DNA of 64,000 nt from Clostridium sp. CAG:678. GTDB taxonomy: Bacteria > Bacillota > Clostridia > Oscillospirales > Acutalibacteraceae. The number at the start of each line of letters is the position of its first letter. Position 1 is the stretch's first letter. Location: positions 16,215 to 80,214 of the forward strand of contig HF991804.1 of NCBI GenBank assembly GCA_000431535.1, given 5' to 3'. This document shows positions 53,671-61,456 of the stretch, one piece after another. The position numbers and the translations under genes are program-made. The notes under the pieces are model-generated. The model did no database searches and was not told the origin of the DNA. It saw nothing but the letters and a program-made list of their open reading frames with translations.

Positions 53671-55404
53671 TTGAAACATGTTCTGAAGTACGTTAAAAAC
53701 TATAAAAAAGATTCGTTTTTAACGATCTTTTTCACCATGCTTGAAGTCGTTATGGAAGTGCTGCTGCCGTTTGTAACGTCCTTTATTATAGACAGGGGCA
53801 TTCAGGCGGGGAATGTAAACAATGTTTATATCTACGGCGGCATCATGCTGGTTATGGCGGCGCTCAGCCTAACTTTCGGCGCTCTTGGCGGAAGATATGT
53901 TGCGCGGGCGTCCTCCGGCTTTGCGGCGAATCTTAGAAAAGGAATTTATGATAAGGTGCAAACCTTTTCCTTTTCAAACATTGATCATTTCAGCACAGCA
54001 AGCCTTGTAACGCGTATGACTACGGATGTTACCAATATTCAAAACGCGTATATGATGACTTTAAGAATCGCCACCAGAGCGCCCCTTACCCTGATTTTCA
54101 GCTGGGTGATGTGCTTTTTTATCAGCAAAAAGATCAGTCTGGTGTTTTTCATTGCCATCCTTCTTTTGGGCGGCGTTCTGGCAGTGATCATTCGGGCATC
54201 GCTGAAATGGTTTGATAAGGCGTTTAATACATACGATAAGGTAAACGCCGATATTCAGGAGAATATTTCCGCGGTCAGGGTTGTAAAATCCTATGTTCGT
54301 GAAGATTATGAGATCAAAAAGTTTGATAAAGTTGTTAAACTTCTTAAAAAATTCAACATCAAGGCAGAAAGCTATTTAACCCTTAACAACCCGGCGCTTA
54401 TGATCTGCGTTTACGGCTGCACCATTGCCATTTCCTGGTTTGCCGCGCACTATATCGTTGCCGGGGATATGACAACGGGTAACCTCACCACCCTGCTTTC
54501 CTATATCATGCAGATCTTAATGAGCCTGATGATGCTCAGCATGATCTTCGTTATGATCGCCATGAGTTCCGCCAGCGTGCACCGTATTTCCCAGGTGCTT
54601 GTTGAGCAGCCGGATATCCATAATCCGCAGGATCCTGTGGAAGAGGTAAAAGACGGCAGTATCGATTTTAACCACGTCAACTTTTCTTACAGAAAGGGCA
54701 GTGATAAAAACGCCCTCAGCGATATTGATATTCATATCAAATCCGGCGAAACGATCGGCATTATCGGCGGAACCGGCAGCGGCAAGAGCAGTTTTGTAAA
54801 TCTGATCTGCCGCCTGTATGATGTTTCCTCCGGCAGTGTGTGCGTCGGCGGTGTGGATGTCAGAGAATATGATACGGAGGCGCTCAGAAACCAGGTTTCC
54901 GTGGTGCTGCAGAAAAACGTGCTCTTCTCCGGCACAATCCTGGAAAACCTCAGGTGGGGCAATCCGGACGCTACGGACGAGGAATGCATAGAGGCGTGCC
55001 GATCCGCCTGCGCGGATGAATTTATTGAGCGCATGCCCGATAAATATAACACCTATATCGAGCGCGGCGGCACAAATGTTTCCGGCGGCCAGAAACAGAG
55101 GCTCTGCATTGCAAGGGCGCTGCTGAAAAAGCCGAAAGTGCTGATTTTGGATGACTCCACTTCCGCGGTGGATACCGCAACGGACGCCAAGATCCGCGAG
55201 GCGTTCAGAACCAAGATTCCAAACACCACCAAGATCATCATTGCGCAGCGTATCTCCAGCGTTAAGGATGCAGACCGCATCATCGTTTTGGATGAAGGGC
55301 GCATAAACGGTTTTGACACACATGAAAACCTTTTGAAAAATAACGAGATTTACAGCGAGATCTTCGAGTCCCAGCAGGGCGGCGGAGATTTTGACCAGCA
55401 GTAA
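53671..55404 (+). CDS. Heterodimeric ABC exporter, subunit 1 (degenerate catalytic site)
   Basis: A 577-residue half-transporter: six-helix membrane domain (about 1-310) and nucleotide-binding domain. Walker A IGGTGSGKSSFVN, signature TNVSGGQKQRLCIARA, Walker B VLILDDSTSAVD, where Asp replaces the catalytic Glu, and switch Gln/His region IIAQRISSV (Gln instead of His). Thus this subunit should carry the non-hydrolysing site in a BmrC/BmrD-like pair. TTG start with GGAGG 9 bases upstream, immediately after the MarR stop. Confidence 0.92.
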   Translation: MKHVLKYVKNYKKDSFLTIFFTMLEVVMEVLLPFVTSFIIDRGIQAGNVNNVYIYGGIMLVMAALSLTFGALGGRYVARASSGFAANLRKGIYDKVQTFSFSNIDHFSTASLVTRMTTDVTNIQNAYMMTLRIATRAPLTLIFSWVMCFFISKKISLVFFIAILLLGGVLAVIIRASLKWFDKAFNTYDKVNADIQENISAVRVVKSYVREDYEIKKFDKVVKLLKKFNIKAESYLTLNNPALMICVYGCTIAISWFAAHYIVAGDMTTGNLTTLLSYIMQILMSLMMLSMIFVMIAMSSASVHRISQVLVEQPDIHNPQDPVEEVKDGSIDFNHVNFSYRKGSDKNALSDIDIHIKSGETIGIIGGTGSGKSSFVNLICRLYDVSSGSVCVGGVDVREYDTEALRNQVSVVLQKNVLFSGTILENLRWGNPDATDEECIEACRSACADEFIERMPDKYNTYIERGGTNVSGGQKQRLCIARALLKKPKVLILDDSTSAVDTATDAKIREAFRTKIPNTTKIIIAQRISSVKDADRIIVLDEGRINGFDTHENLLKNNEIYSEIFESQQGGGDFDQQ

Positions 55405-55420
55405 GAAAGGAGGGCGCACA

Positions 55421-57331
55421 ATGAATCATAACAACAGCAAAAGCAATCTCAGAAACGGCGCCAAATCCTTTTCGCGCATTCTGAAATATATGGTTGCAAA
55501 CAACAAGGCTGCGTGGTTCTTCGTTGTTGTCTGCATCGTCATTTCAGCATTCTCTCAGATGCAGGGAATGGTCTTTATTCAGTCTCTTGTAGACGATTAT
55601 ATTCAGCCGATGCTGACTTCCGGCTCAAACGATTTCAGCGGCCTTGCAAACGCGCTGATAAAAGTGGCGGTCATCTATATTGTTGGCATTATCGCGTCAT
55701 TCACCTATTCCAGAATCATGGTAAATGTAACGCAGGATACCATGCAGAAACTGCGTACGGATCTGTTCAGCAATATGGAAAAACTGCCCATCAAGTATTT
55801 TGACACGCATGCCCACGGCGATATCATGAGCGTGTATACAAACGATATTGATACCATGCGCCAGCTGATCAGCCAGAGCATACCCCAGATCTTCAATTCG
55901 GTCATCACGCTTGTGTTCTCCCTTGTTGCCATGATCAGAATGAATATCGTGCTGGCGGGCATTACGGTGCTTATGGCGTGCGTTATGCTGGTGGTTACCA
56001 GAAAATTCACCCAGCGCTCCGGCAGATATTTTGATAAGCAGCAAAAAGCGCTTGGCGAGGTAGACGGCTTTATTGAGGAAATGCTGGACGGTCAGAAAGT
56101 GGTCAAAGTGTTCTGCCACGAGGAAAAAGCAAAGGCAGATTTTGATCAGATCAACGAACAACTTCGTTTCAGTTCCTATAAGGCAAACAAATATGCCAAT
56201 ATGATGATGCCTGTTAACGTAAATATCGGCAACCTGAGTTACGTTCTCTGCGCGGCAGTCGGCGCGGCGCTTTGCCTTGGCGTGGGCGGCGCAACCGGTA
56301 TCGCCGGCGCAACGGTCGGCACGGTTGTTGCGTTTATGGGCCTGAACAAGAGTTTCAGCATGCCGATCGCGCAGATCAGCCAGCAGATGAATTCCATCAT
56401 CATGGCGGTTGCCGGCACAAAGCGTGTGTTCGCCCTGTTTGACGAGCAGCCGGAAGAAGATCACGGCTATGTTGAAATGGTAAACGCCGTGGAGCATGAG
56501 GACGGCTCTGTTACAGAGGCAGACCACAGAACCGGCGTTTGGGCATGGAAACATCCGCATCAGGCGGACGGCACCGTAACCTACCAGAAACTGGAGGGCG
56601 CCATCGTGCTGGATGGTGTGGATTTCGGCTATACGGACGATAAAATGGTGCTGCACGATATCAAGCTGTATGCTGAGCCGGGTCAGAAGATCGCGTTTGT
56701 CGGCTCCACCGGCGCGGGCAAAACCACAATCACCAATCTGATCAACCGCTTTTATGATATTCAGGATGGTAAGATCCGCTATGACGGCATCAATATCACC
56801 AAGATTAAAAAGCCGGATCTCCGCCGCACCCTTGGCGTTGTTTTGCAGGATACCCACCTGTTTACCGGCACGATCATGGATAATATCCGTTACGGCAAAA
56901 CGGATGCTACGGATGAGGAATGCATCGCCGCGGCAAAACTTGCCAATGCGCATGGCTTTATTACAAGACTGCCGGATGGTTATGACACCATGATCGACGG
57001 CGACGGCGGCAACCTTTCTCAGGGCCAGTGCCAGCTGCTTGCCATTGCAAGAGCGGCGGTTGCGGATCCGCCCGTGCTGATTCTGGATGAGGCCACCTCC
57101 TCCATTGATACCAGAACGGAAGAACTGGTGCAGAAAGGCATGGATGCGCTGATGAAAGGCAGAACCACGTTTGTGATTGCGCACCGCCTTTCCACCGTTA
57201 AAAATGCGGACTGCATCATGGTGCTGGAGCACGGCAGAATCATTGAGCGCGGCAGCCATGATGATCTGATTGCCCAGAAAGGCAAGTATTATCAGTTGTA
57301 TACCGGTAATTTTGCGGAACGCCCCGCATAA
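55421..57331 (+). CDS. Heterodimeric ABC exporter, subunit 2 (catalytic)
   Basis: A 636-residue half-transporter: six-helix membrane domain, a ~40-residue linker insert (about 345-395, acidic then HPHQADG) before the nucleotide-binding domain, Walker A VGSTGAGKTTITN, variant signature NLSQGQCQLLAIARA, Walker B VLILDEATSSID with catalytic Glu, and switch His in IAHRLSTV. The asymmetric pair with subunit 1 is typical of multidrug exporters. Start at 55421 set by AAGGAGGG. The gene follows 16 bases after subunit 1. Confidence 0.92.
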   Translation: MNHNNSKSNLRNGAKSFSRILKYMVANNKAAWFFVVVCIVISAFSQMQGMVFIQSLVDDYIQPMLTSGSNDFSGLANALIKVAVIYIVGIIASFTYSRIMVNVTQDTMQKLRTDLFSNMEKLPIKYFDTHAHGDIMSVYTNDIDTMRQLISQSIPQIFNSVITLVFSLVAMIRMNIVLAGITVLMACVMLVVTRKFTQRSGRYFDKQQKALGEVDGFIEEMLDGQKVVKVFCHEEKAKADFDQINEQLRFSSYKANKYANMMMPVNVNIGNLSYVLCAAVGAALCLGVGGATGIAGATVGTVVAFMGLNKSFSMPIAQISQQMNSIIMAVAGTKRVFALFDEQPEEDHGYVEMVNAVEHEDGSVTEADHRTGVWAWKHPHQADGTVTYQKLEGAIVLDGVDFGYTDDKMVLHDIKLYAEPGQKIAFVGSTGAGKTTITNLINRFYDIQDGKIRYDGINITKIKKPDLRRTLGVVLQDTHLFTGTIMDNIRYGKTDATDEECIAAAKLANAHGFITRLPDGYDTMIDGDGGNLSQGQCQLLAIARAAVADPPVLILDEATSSIDTRTEELVQKGMDALMKGRTTFVIAHRLSTVKNADCIMVLEHGRIIERGSHDDLIAQKGKYYQLYTGNFAERPA

Positions 57332-57334
57332 AAC

Positions 57335-57367
57335 AAATGCCCGCCCCTATTTTGGAGCGGGCATTTT
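57335..57367 (+). terminator. Terminator after the exporter genes
   Basis: Stem AAATGCCCGC/GCGGGCATTT around a 13-base loop with CCC/GGAG pairs, followed by TTGT. Confidence 0.8.
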
Positions 57368-57381
57368 TGTATATAACGAAA

Positions 57382-57412
57382 AAAGAAAGCACCATTTCAG
57401 GTGCTTTCTTTG
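57382..57412 (-). terminator. Terminator of the secreted-protein operon
   Basis: AAAGAAAGCACC/GGTGCTTTCTTT; on the minus strand it follows the secreted-protein gene stop and is followed by TTTCG-T-rich DNA. Confidence 0.75.
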
Positions 57413-57421
57413 TAGGGGTTA

Positions 57422-57892
57422 TCAACTGATATTTCCGTTGTTATCGCAAGTTAGCGTCAGTGTTAAAGGAACAGTTTTTGTTATGATACCCAGCCAATAC
57501 TTTTTAACTGTAAAAATACCAGTAGCCTTGTTTCCTGCTTTTCCAACTTTAGTTTCTGTTACTTTCCAAGCGCTGTCATAAATTCTATATGATGTGTCTG
57601 CATTTGTACAACGTGCAGAACTTCCAGTATATGAAAAAGTAGCAGTTAGTGTAACAGACCATTGTTGCTCATTATCTCCGTTATAATAATAACCGGTTGT
57701 CGATGAGGTTTTTGTGCCAGAACTGAAAGGACTGATTACGGTTTCTTTTTGTATAACAAGATAACTTCCGTCTTCAAAATGTTGAATTTCCGAATTATTT
57801 ACAGTAGTACTTTGAGCCAACGCACTTAAAGGCGCTGAAAAACAAAAAATTATTGCTAATATGAAAAATGATATTTTCTTTGTAAATTTCAT
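57422..57892 (-). CDS. Small secreted protein with signal peptide
   Basis: A 156-residue protein with a clear signal peptide (MKFTKKISFFILAIIFCFSA, cleavage likely after PLSALA near residue 26). The mature part is Thr/Ser-rich and beta-predicted (QWSVTLTATFSYTGSSARCT, then KYWLGIITKTVPLTLTLTC), with two Cys that may form a disulfide. I recall similar short secreted proteins in gut Firmicutes but no characterised function. It is more AT-rich than the neighbours. It follows a PadR-HAAS pair, 3 bases after the HAAS gene. Confidence 0.72.
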   Translation of the reverse strand: MKFTKKISFFILAIIFCFSAPLSALAQSTTVNNSEIQHFEDGSYLVIQKETVISPFSSGTKTSSTTGYYYNGDNEQQWSVTLTATFSYTGSSARCTNADTSYRIYDSAWKVTETKVGKAGNKATGIFTVKKYWLGIITKTVPLTLTLTCDNNGNIS

Positions 57893-57895
57893 CTT

Positions 57896-58276
57896 TTAAT
57901 CCTTATCTGTTGATTTTATTATTACAACTGAATTTCCTGTTTCTTCTGTACGTGAAATGGTTGCACCTACAACTGCACATACACTCCAAATCAAGAGCGC
58001 TGCGATCAAGACAACAGTAACAATTCTTTTAAAGCCCAAGCTTTTCTTAATTTCCTGAGCATCAATGCCGGCAGAATACTCGTCTGCAATCTCTTTCGGC
58101 TCACCGAATGTCAGCAGGATATCGTGAAAAGTAGCGTCTTCGTTTTCCGCAACAAAGTCCTCAATCTGTTCTGTTAAACCGTCTATAAACTCTGTTTTGG
58201 ATTCTTTATCGCCGGGCAGTCGTTTTCTGATTTCCTTAAGATATTTGCTGATTTCTTTCTTCAATTCGTTTTGCAT
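57896..58276 (-). CDS. HAAS/DUF1700-like membrane protein
   Basis: About 126 residues: an N-terminal helical domain (KKEISKYLKEIRKRLPGDKE, LTEQIEDFVAENEDATFHDI, LLTFGEPKEIADEY) of HAAS/DUF1700 type and one C-terminal membrane helix (VTVVLIAALLIWSVCAVVGA). Such proteins are regularly paired with PadR regulators. It overlaps the padR gene by about 41 bases; start at 58276 or 58288, with no clear ribosome site, so coupling is expected. Confidence 0.75.
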   Translation of the reverse strand: MQNELKKEISKYLKEIRKRLPGDKESKTEFIDGLTEQIEDFVAENEDATFHDILLTFGEPKEIADEYSAGIDAQEIKKSLGFKRIVTVVLIAALLIWSVCAVVGATISRTEETGNSVVIIKSTDKD

Positions 58277-58619
58277 ATCTATCGGCATCGCTGTCTCTGT
58301 CCAGTATTCTGCTTACGTTTGCGCAAACCTTATCATATTCGTTTAAAAGCTGCAGGTAATACAGCCTGCCCTTATCTTCAATATGATAATATCTTCTCTT
58401 GCGCTTCACGCCAACCTGCTTTATATAATCGGTTATATAGCCGGCCTCCGTCATGCGAAACAGAATGTTGTAAAGCGAGCCTTCCAGAATATAATACTTG
58501 CCGCCGCTTTTTTCTTTAAAGGTTTGAGTGATCTCATAGCCGTAAAGATCGCCTTTCTGCAAAAGGTGCAGAATCAGCATTTCGGCAGTTCCTCTTTTAA
58601 AATTATCTGAATTTCTCAT
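58236..58619 (-). CDS. PadR-family transcriptional regulator
   Basis: A 127-residue winged-helix regulator: GTAEMLILHLLQKGDLYGYE, ITQTFKEKSGGKYYILEGSL, YNILFRMTEAGYITDY and the wing VKRKRRYYHIEDKGRLY. The start at 58619 has GGAGG 8 bases upstream. It leads a three-gene operon padR-HAAS-secreted protein. Confidence 0.9.
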   Translation of the reverse strand: MRNSDNFKRGTAEMLILHLLQKGDLYGYEITQTFKEKSGGKYYILEGSLYNILFRMTEAGYITDYIKQVGVKRKRRYYHIEDKGRLYYLQLLNEYDKVCANVSRILDRDSDADRYAKRIEERNQQIS

Positions 58620-58740
58620 TTCAGACACCTCCTTTTTCTTTTATGCCTTGATTATAGCATAAATACTATTGAGCGTAAATACTTTTTATTAAAACTTAAT
58701 AATTTGTTTTTTTCTGCCGCAATTTGCAGAAAAAAGAAAA

Positions 58741-58772
58741 AACGCCGCCCAAACATACGGTTCGGCGGCGTT
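58741..58772 (-). terminator. Terminator after the 19-aa peptide gene
   Basis: On the minus strand AACGCCGCC/GGCGGCGTT with a 13-base loop is followed by TTTTCTTTTTTC: a strong terminator. Confidence 0.9.
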
Positions 58773-58804
58773 GAATATTCTTTGCTCCGCTCTGTTTAAA
58801 CGGA

Positions 58805-58864
58805 TCATTTCTTTGCGAAATAGGGGTAAAAAAGCAACACGGCAAGCGCTTTAACGTATTTCAT
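58805..58864 (-). CDS. Candidate 19-residue hydrophobic microprotein
   Basis: The frame encodes MKYVKALAVLLFYPYFAKK, a short hydrophobic core with basic ends. AAAGGAG lies 8 bases before the ATG, as good as any ribosome site here, and a strong terminator follows 33 bases after the stop. No longer frame overlaps on this strand. It resembles small membrane peptides or regulatory leader peptides. It may be on its own short transcript or the tail of the vanZ transcript. Confidence 0.55.
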   Translation of the reverse strand: MKYVKALAVLLFYPYFAKK

Positions 58865-58976
58865 GTTTTTTCTCCTTTCGTGTTTTCGTTACAAGTTCAT
58901 TAAACACGAAAGCGCCGCGTTTTTCCATAAACCCTGCTTTACAACGCGGTTTACAGCCTGCCGCGTTTGCTTTACA

Positions 58977-59450
58977 TCACGCTTTTTTCATGCTTTTATA
59001 TACCGGAAACGCCGCTTTAAAAGCGGCATACCCAATCAAAACGCCAAGCAGATTCAGAATAATATCGTCTATATCAAAACTGCCAACCCTAAACAGCAGC
59101 TGCGCGCCCTCCGCCGCAAGAATGGCAAAAAAGGAAACGGCAAGGCATTTCCAAAGCGCGCGCAGGCGCCGCGCCGCCGGCAGGAAAAAGCCAAACGGAA
59201 TAAACAGCGCAATGTTTCCAAAAATATTCAGCATCGCAATATCCGTTTGGATCCGATCGTTTTGAAAAGCGTTCCAAAAACCGCGGATCGTTTCAAACGG
59301 AACAAGGTTTACGGCGTATGTCATATATTCGGCAAGCGGCATTTGCCGCATATAAACATTGCCGCGCCCTCTGAAAAACAGTATATATGCCAGAATCAGA
59401 AGATACAGCAGAAACGCCGCTCCTGTCAGCCGTTTTAAAGTTTTTTGCAT
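58977..59450 (-). CDS. VanZ-family membrane protein
   Basis: A 157-residue protein with four hydrophobic helices and the VanZ pattern: NLVPFETIRGFWNAFQN, NIFGNIALFIPFGFFLPAA, AEGAQLLFRVGSFDIDDIIL and NLLGVLIGYAAF. VanZ relatives affect teicoplanin resistance or cell-envelope lipids in some species; the role here is unknown. Start at 59450 (GTGAGG upstream); 59474 is alternative. Confidence 0.9.
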   Translation of the reverse strand: MQKTLKRLTGAAFLLYLLILAYILFFRGRGNVYMRQMPLAEYMTYAVNLVPFETIRGFWNAFQNDRIQTDIAMLNIFGNIALFIPFGFFLPAARRLRALWKCLAVSFFAILAAEGAQLLFRVGSFDIDDIILNLLGVLIGYAAFKAAFPVYKSMKKA

Positions 59451-59573
59451 GTATATCCTCACTTTCAAAACCATGCCGTTTCAAACGATCTTTCCAAACA
59501 ATCCCTCCGGCTTGCCTGCGTCAAGCCGCCTCCTGTTGCAAAAGGCATGCCACGGTTTTATGATTTGAAAAAA

Positions 59574-60248
59574 TTACTCCGCAAGCCTTGCCTCCAGGCG
59601 GTAGATCGGGAGCCCCTGCGAGGCAAAGCGGTTTTCGTATTCCGTTACGATATTGCCCTCAAACGCGCTGTTGTGCAGATCCAAACTTACGTTGGAAAGC
59701 ACAAAGCCGGCGGCGGAAAAATTTTCTATGGAAAATTCAAAAAAGCGCGGATTATCCGTTTTTTGGCAGATCACTGCGCCGGGCGCCATCAGTTTTTTGT
59801 AAATTTCCAGAAACCGCGGATGCGTCAGGCGGTGCTTGGCGTATTTTGCTTTTGGAAACGGGCAGCTGAAATTGAGATAGATCTCCGCCGCGCTGCCTGC
59901 CGGAATAAAGCGGGGCAGGTATTCGGCGGCGCATTTCATAAAGCGCAGGTTGGGGATCTCCTCTTTTGCGGCGTGCTCCGCCGCCGCCACGATCACATTG
60001 CCCACCTTTTCCACGGCAATGATATTTTTATCCGGGTTGCGCCTTGCGTATTCGCAGGCAAACGCGCCCTTGCCGCAGCCGATCTCCAGCACAAGCGGCG
60101 CGCGCCTGCCAAAGATCTTTTCCAAATCGTAAAGGGCGGTATTTTCCCGGTCGTTCTCAAAATTCAGATCCGCCGTGTCGCATGGCAGCAGATAGCGGCT
60201 GCATTCCGCAAGGCGGGATTCCAGATTTTTCTTTCTTCTCATTCTCAT
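59574..60248 (-). CDS. trmB: tRNA (guanine-46 N7) methyltransferase
   Basis: SAM-dependent tRNA methyltransferase; about 224 residues. SAM motif LVLEIGCGKGAFACEYA, NIIAVEKVGNVIVAA and the C-terminal TEYENRF are clear. The usual NFSDPWPK motif reads NFSCPFPK here (Asp to Cys, Trp to Phe), while the following KAKYAKHRLTHPRFLE is conserved. Start at 60248 (AGGTG upstream) or 60242. Confidence 0.9.
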   Translation of the reverse strand: MRMRRKKNLESRLAECSRYLLPCDTADLNFENDRENTALYDLEKIFGRRAPLVLEIGCGKGAFACEYARRNPDKNIIAVEKVGNVIVAAAEHAAKEEIPNLRFMKCAAEYLPRFIPAGSAAEIYLNFSCPFPKAKYAKHRLTHPRFLEIYKKLMAPGAVICQKTDNPRFFEFSIENFSAAGFVLSNVSLDLHNSAFEGNIVTEYENRFASQGLPIYRLEARLAE

Positions 60249-60277
60249 ATGCAAAACACCTGTATTCTTATATTTTT

Positions 60278-60406
60278 TCAATAAACCATTCGGGCGAATT
60301 CTTTTTGTATTCCGCGTAAACGGGGCACAGCGTGCAGATCATTTTCCGTAAATCGGCGCAGGATCAGATCCGCCGTCTCAAGCCTTGGGGTGTTTTCCGG
60401 GATCAT
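60278..60406 (-). pseudogene. Truncated GNAT acetyltransferase (N-terminal remnant)
   Basis: A 42-codon frame whose ATG overlaps the mnmA stop (ATGA). The first 26 residues (MIPENTPRLETADLILRRFT, ENDLHA) match the N terminus of RimJ/RimL-type GNAT acetyltransferases, then similarity stops; the acetyl-CoA-binding core is absent. A second frame carries on as CPVYAEYKKNSPEWFIEKI to a stop near 60268. It looks like a gene that lost its body by deletion. Confidence 0.6.
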
Positions 60407-61443
60407 CGGATCGTACCGCCGCCCACCACGGTCTTGCCGCTGTAAAGCACAAGCGCCTGGCCGGGCGCCGCCGCCCTCTGCGGTGTGTCAAACACCACTT
60501 TTATGGTGTTTGCGTCCGGCTGATAAGCGGTTGCGGGCTGCTCTTTCATATTATATCTTGTTCGTGCCAACACACGCATGCCGTCCTGTATCTCAGGCAC
60601 GGAGATCAGGTTGATATCGCCAGCCGTTACCTCGCGTGAAAAAAGTTCCTCGCCCTCCGTTAAGATCACACGGTTATGTTCCGTATCTTTTCCGCACACG
60701 TAAAGCGGCACGCGGTAGGAAACGCCCAGCCCTTTTCTCTGCCCGATGGTGTAGCGGATCATGCCGTTGTGCGTGCCCACCTTTTCACCGGAAACGGTAA
60801 CGAAATCGCCCGGCGGATAGGTTTTGCCCGTTTCACGCTCAATAAACGCGGCGTAGTCGCCGTCCGGCACAAAACAGATGTCCTGGCTCTCCTTTTTGCG
60901 GGAATTCACAAAGCCGTTTTCCTCCGCGATCGCTCGGATCTCGCTTTTTGTGCGTGTGCCGAGCGGAAAAACGCAGTGAGACAGGATCTCCTGCGACAGG
61001 GAATACAGCACATAACTCTGGTCTTTGGCAGGGTCGGCGGCTTTTTTGATCAGGTATCTGCCGCTCTTTTTATCCTGTGCGCAGATCACGTAATGCCCCG
61101 TTGCAATGTATTCGCAGCCCAGTTCGCGCGCCTTTTCATAGAGCGCGCCGAATTTTAAGTAGCGGTTGCAGTCCAGGCAGGGATTCGGCGTTGCGCCGGA
61201 TTCATAGGTTTGGATAAATTTATTGATTACCCTGTTTTGAAATTCGCTTTGCAGGTCAAAGGTATAAAACGGAATGTCCAGCCGCTTGGCAACGGCGGCG
61301 GCGTCCTTTTCATCCTGCGCATTCGCGCCGCCCCACAGGCGCATCATTGCTCCTATGCAATCATATCCCGCGTTTTTCATTAAAAGGGCGGCGACGCTGC
61401 TGTCCACGCCGCCGCTCATGGCAATAAGTGCTTTTTTACTCAT
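60403..61443 (-). CDS. mnmA: tRNA-specific 2-thiouridylase MnmA
   Basis: Adds the 2-thio group to wobble uridine in Lys, Glu and Gln tRNAs; 346 residues. PP-loop IAMSGGVDSSVAALLMK, first catalytic Cys in ATPNPCLDCNRYLKFG, second in KESQDICFVPDGDY, and the C-terminal beta-barrel (VFDTPQRAAAPGQALVLY). Works on the same wobble base as MnmE/MnmG at 26-29 kb. Stop overlaps a truncated acetyltransferase frame. Confidence 0.96.
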   Translation of the reverse strand: MSKKALIAMSGGVDSSVAALLMKNAGYDCIGAMMRLWGGANAQDEKDAAAVAKRLDIPFYTFDLQSEFQNRVINKFIQTYESGATPNPCLDCNRYLKFGALYEKARELGCEYIATGHYVICAQDKKSGRYLIKKAADPAKDQSYVLYSLSQEILSHCVFPLGTRTKSEIRAIAEENGFVNSRKKESQDICFVPDGDYAAFIERETGKTYPPGDFVTVSGEKVGTHNGMIRYTIGQRKGLGVSYRVPLYVCGKDTEHNRVILTEGEELFSREVTAGDINLISVPEIQDGMRVLARTRYNMKEQPATAYQPDANTIKVVFDTPQRAAAPGQALVLYSGKTVVGGGTIR

Positions 61444-61456
61444 TTTATGTATCCTC

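Noticed and set aside
55697-57259. 520-codon minus-strand frame opposite the ABC exporter
   Set aside because: Antisense shadow; His/Asn/Ile-rich nonsense-like composition and no start context.
58863-59438. 191-codon plus-strand frame over the vanZ gene
   Set aside because: Antisense to a clear VanZ protein; no ribosome site at a fitting distance.
59445-60284. 279-codon plus-strand frame over trmB
   Set aside because: Antisense to trmB, whose SAM-binding and C-terminal motifs are clear.
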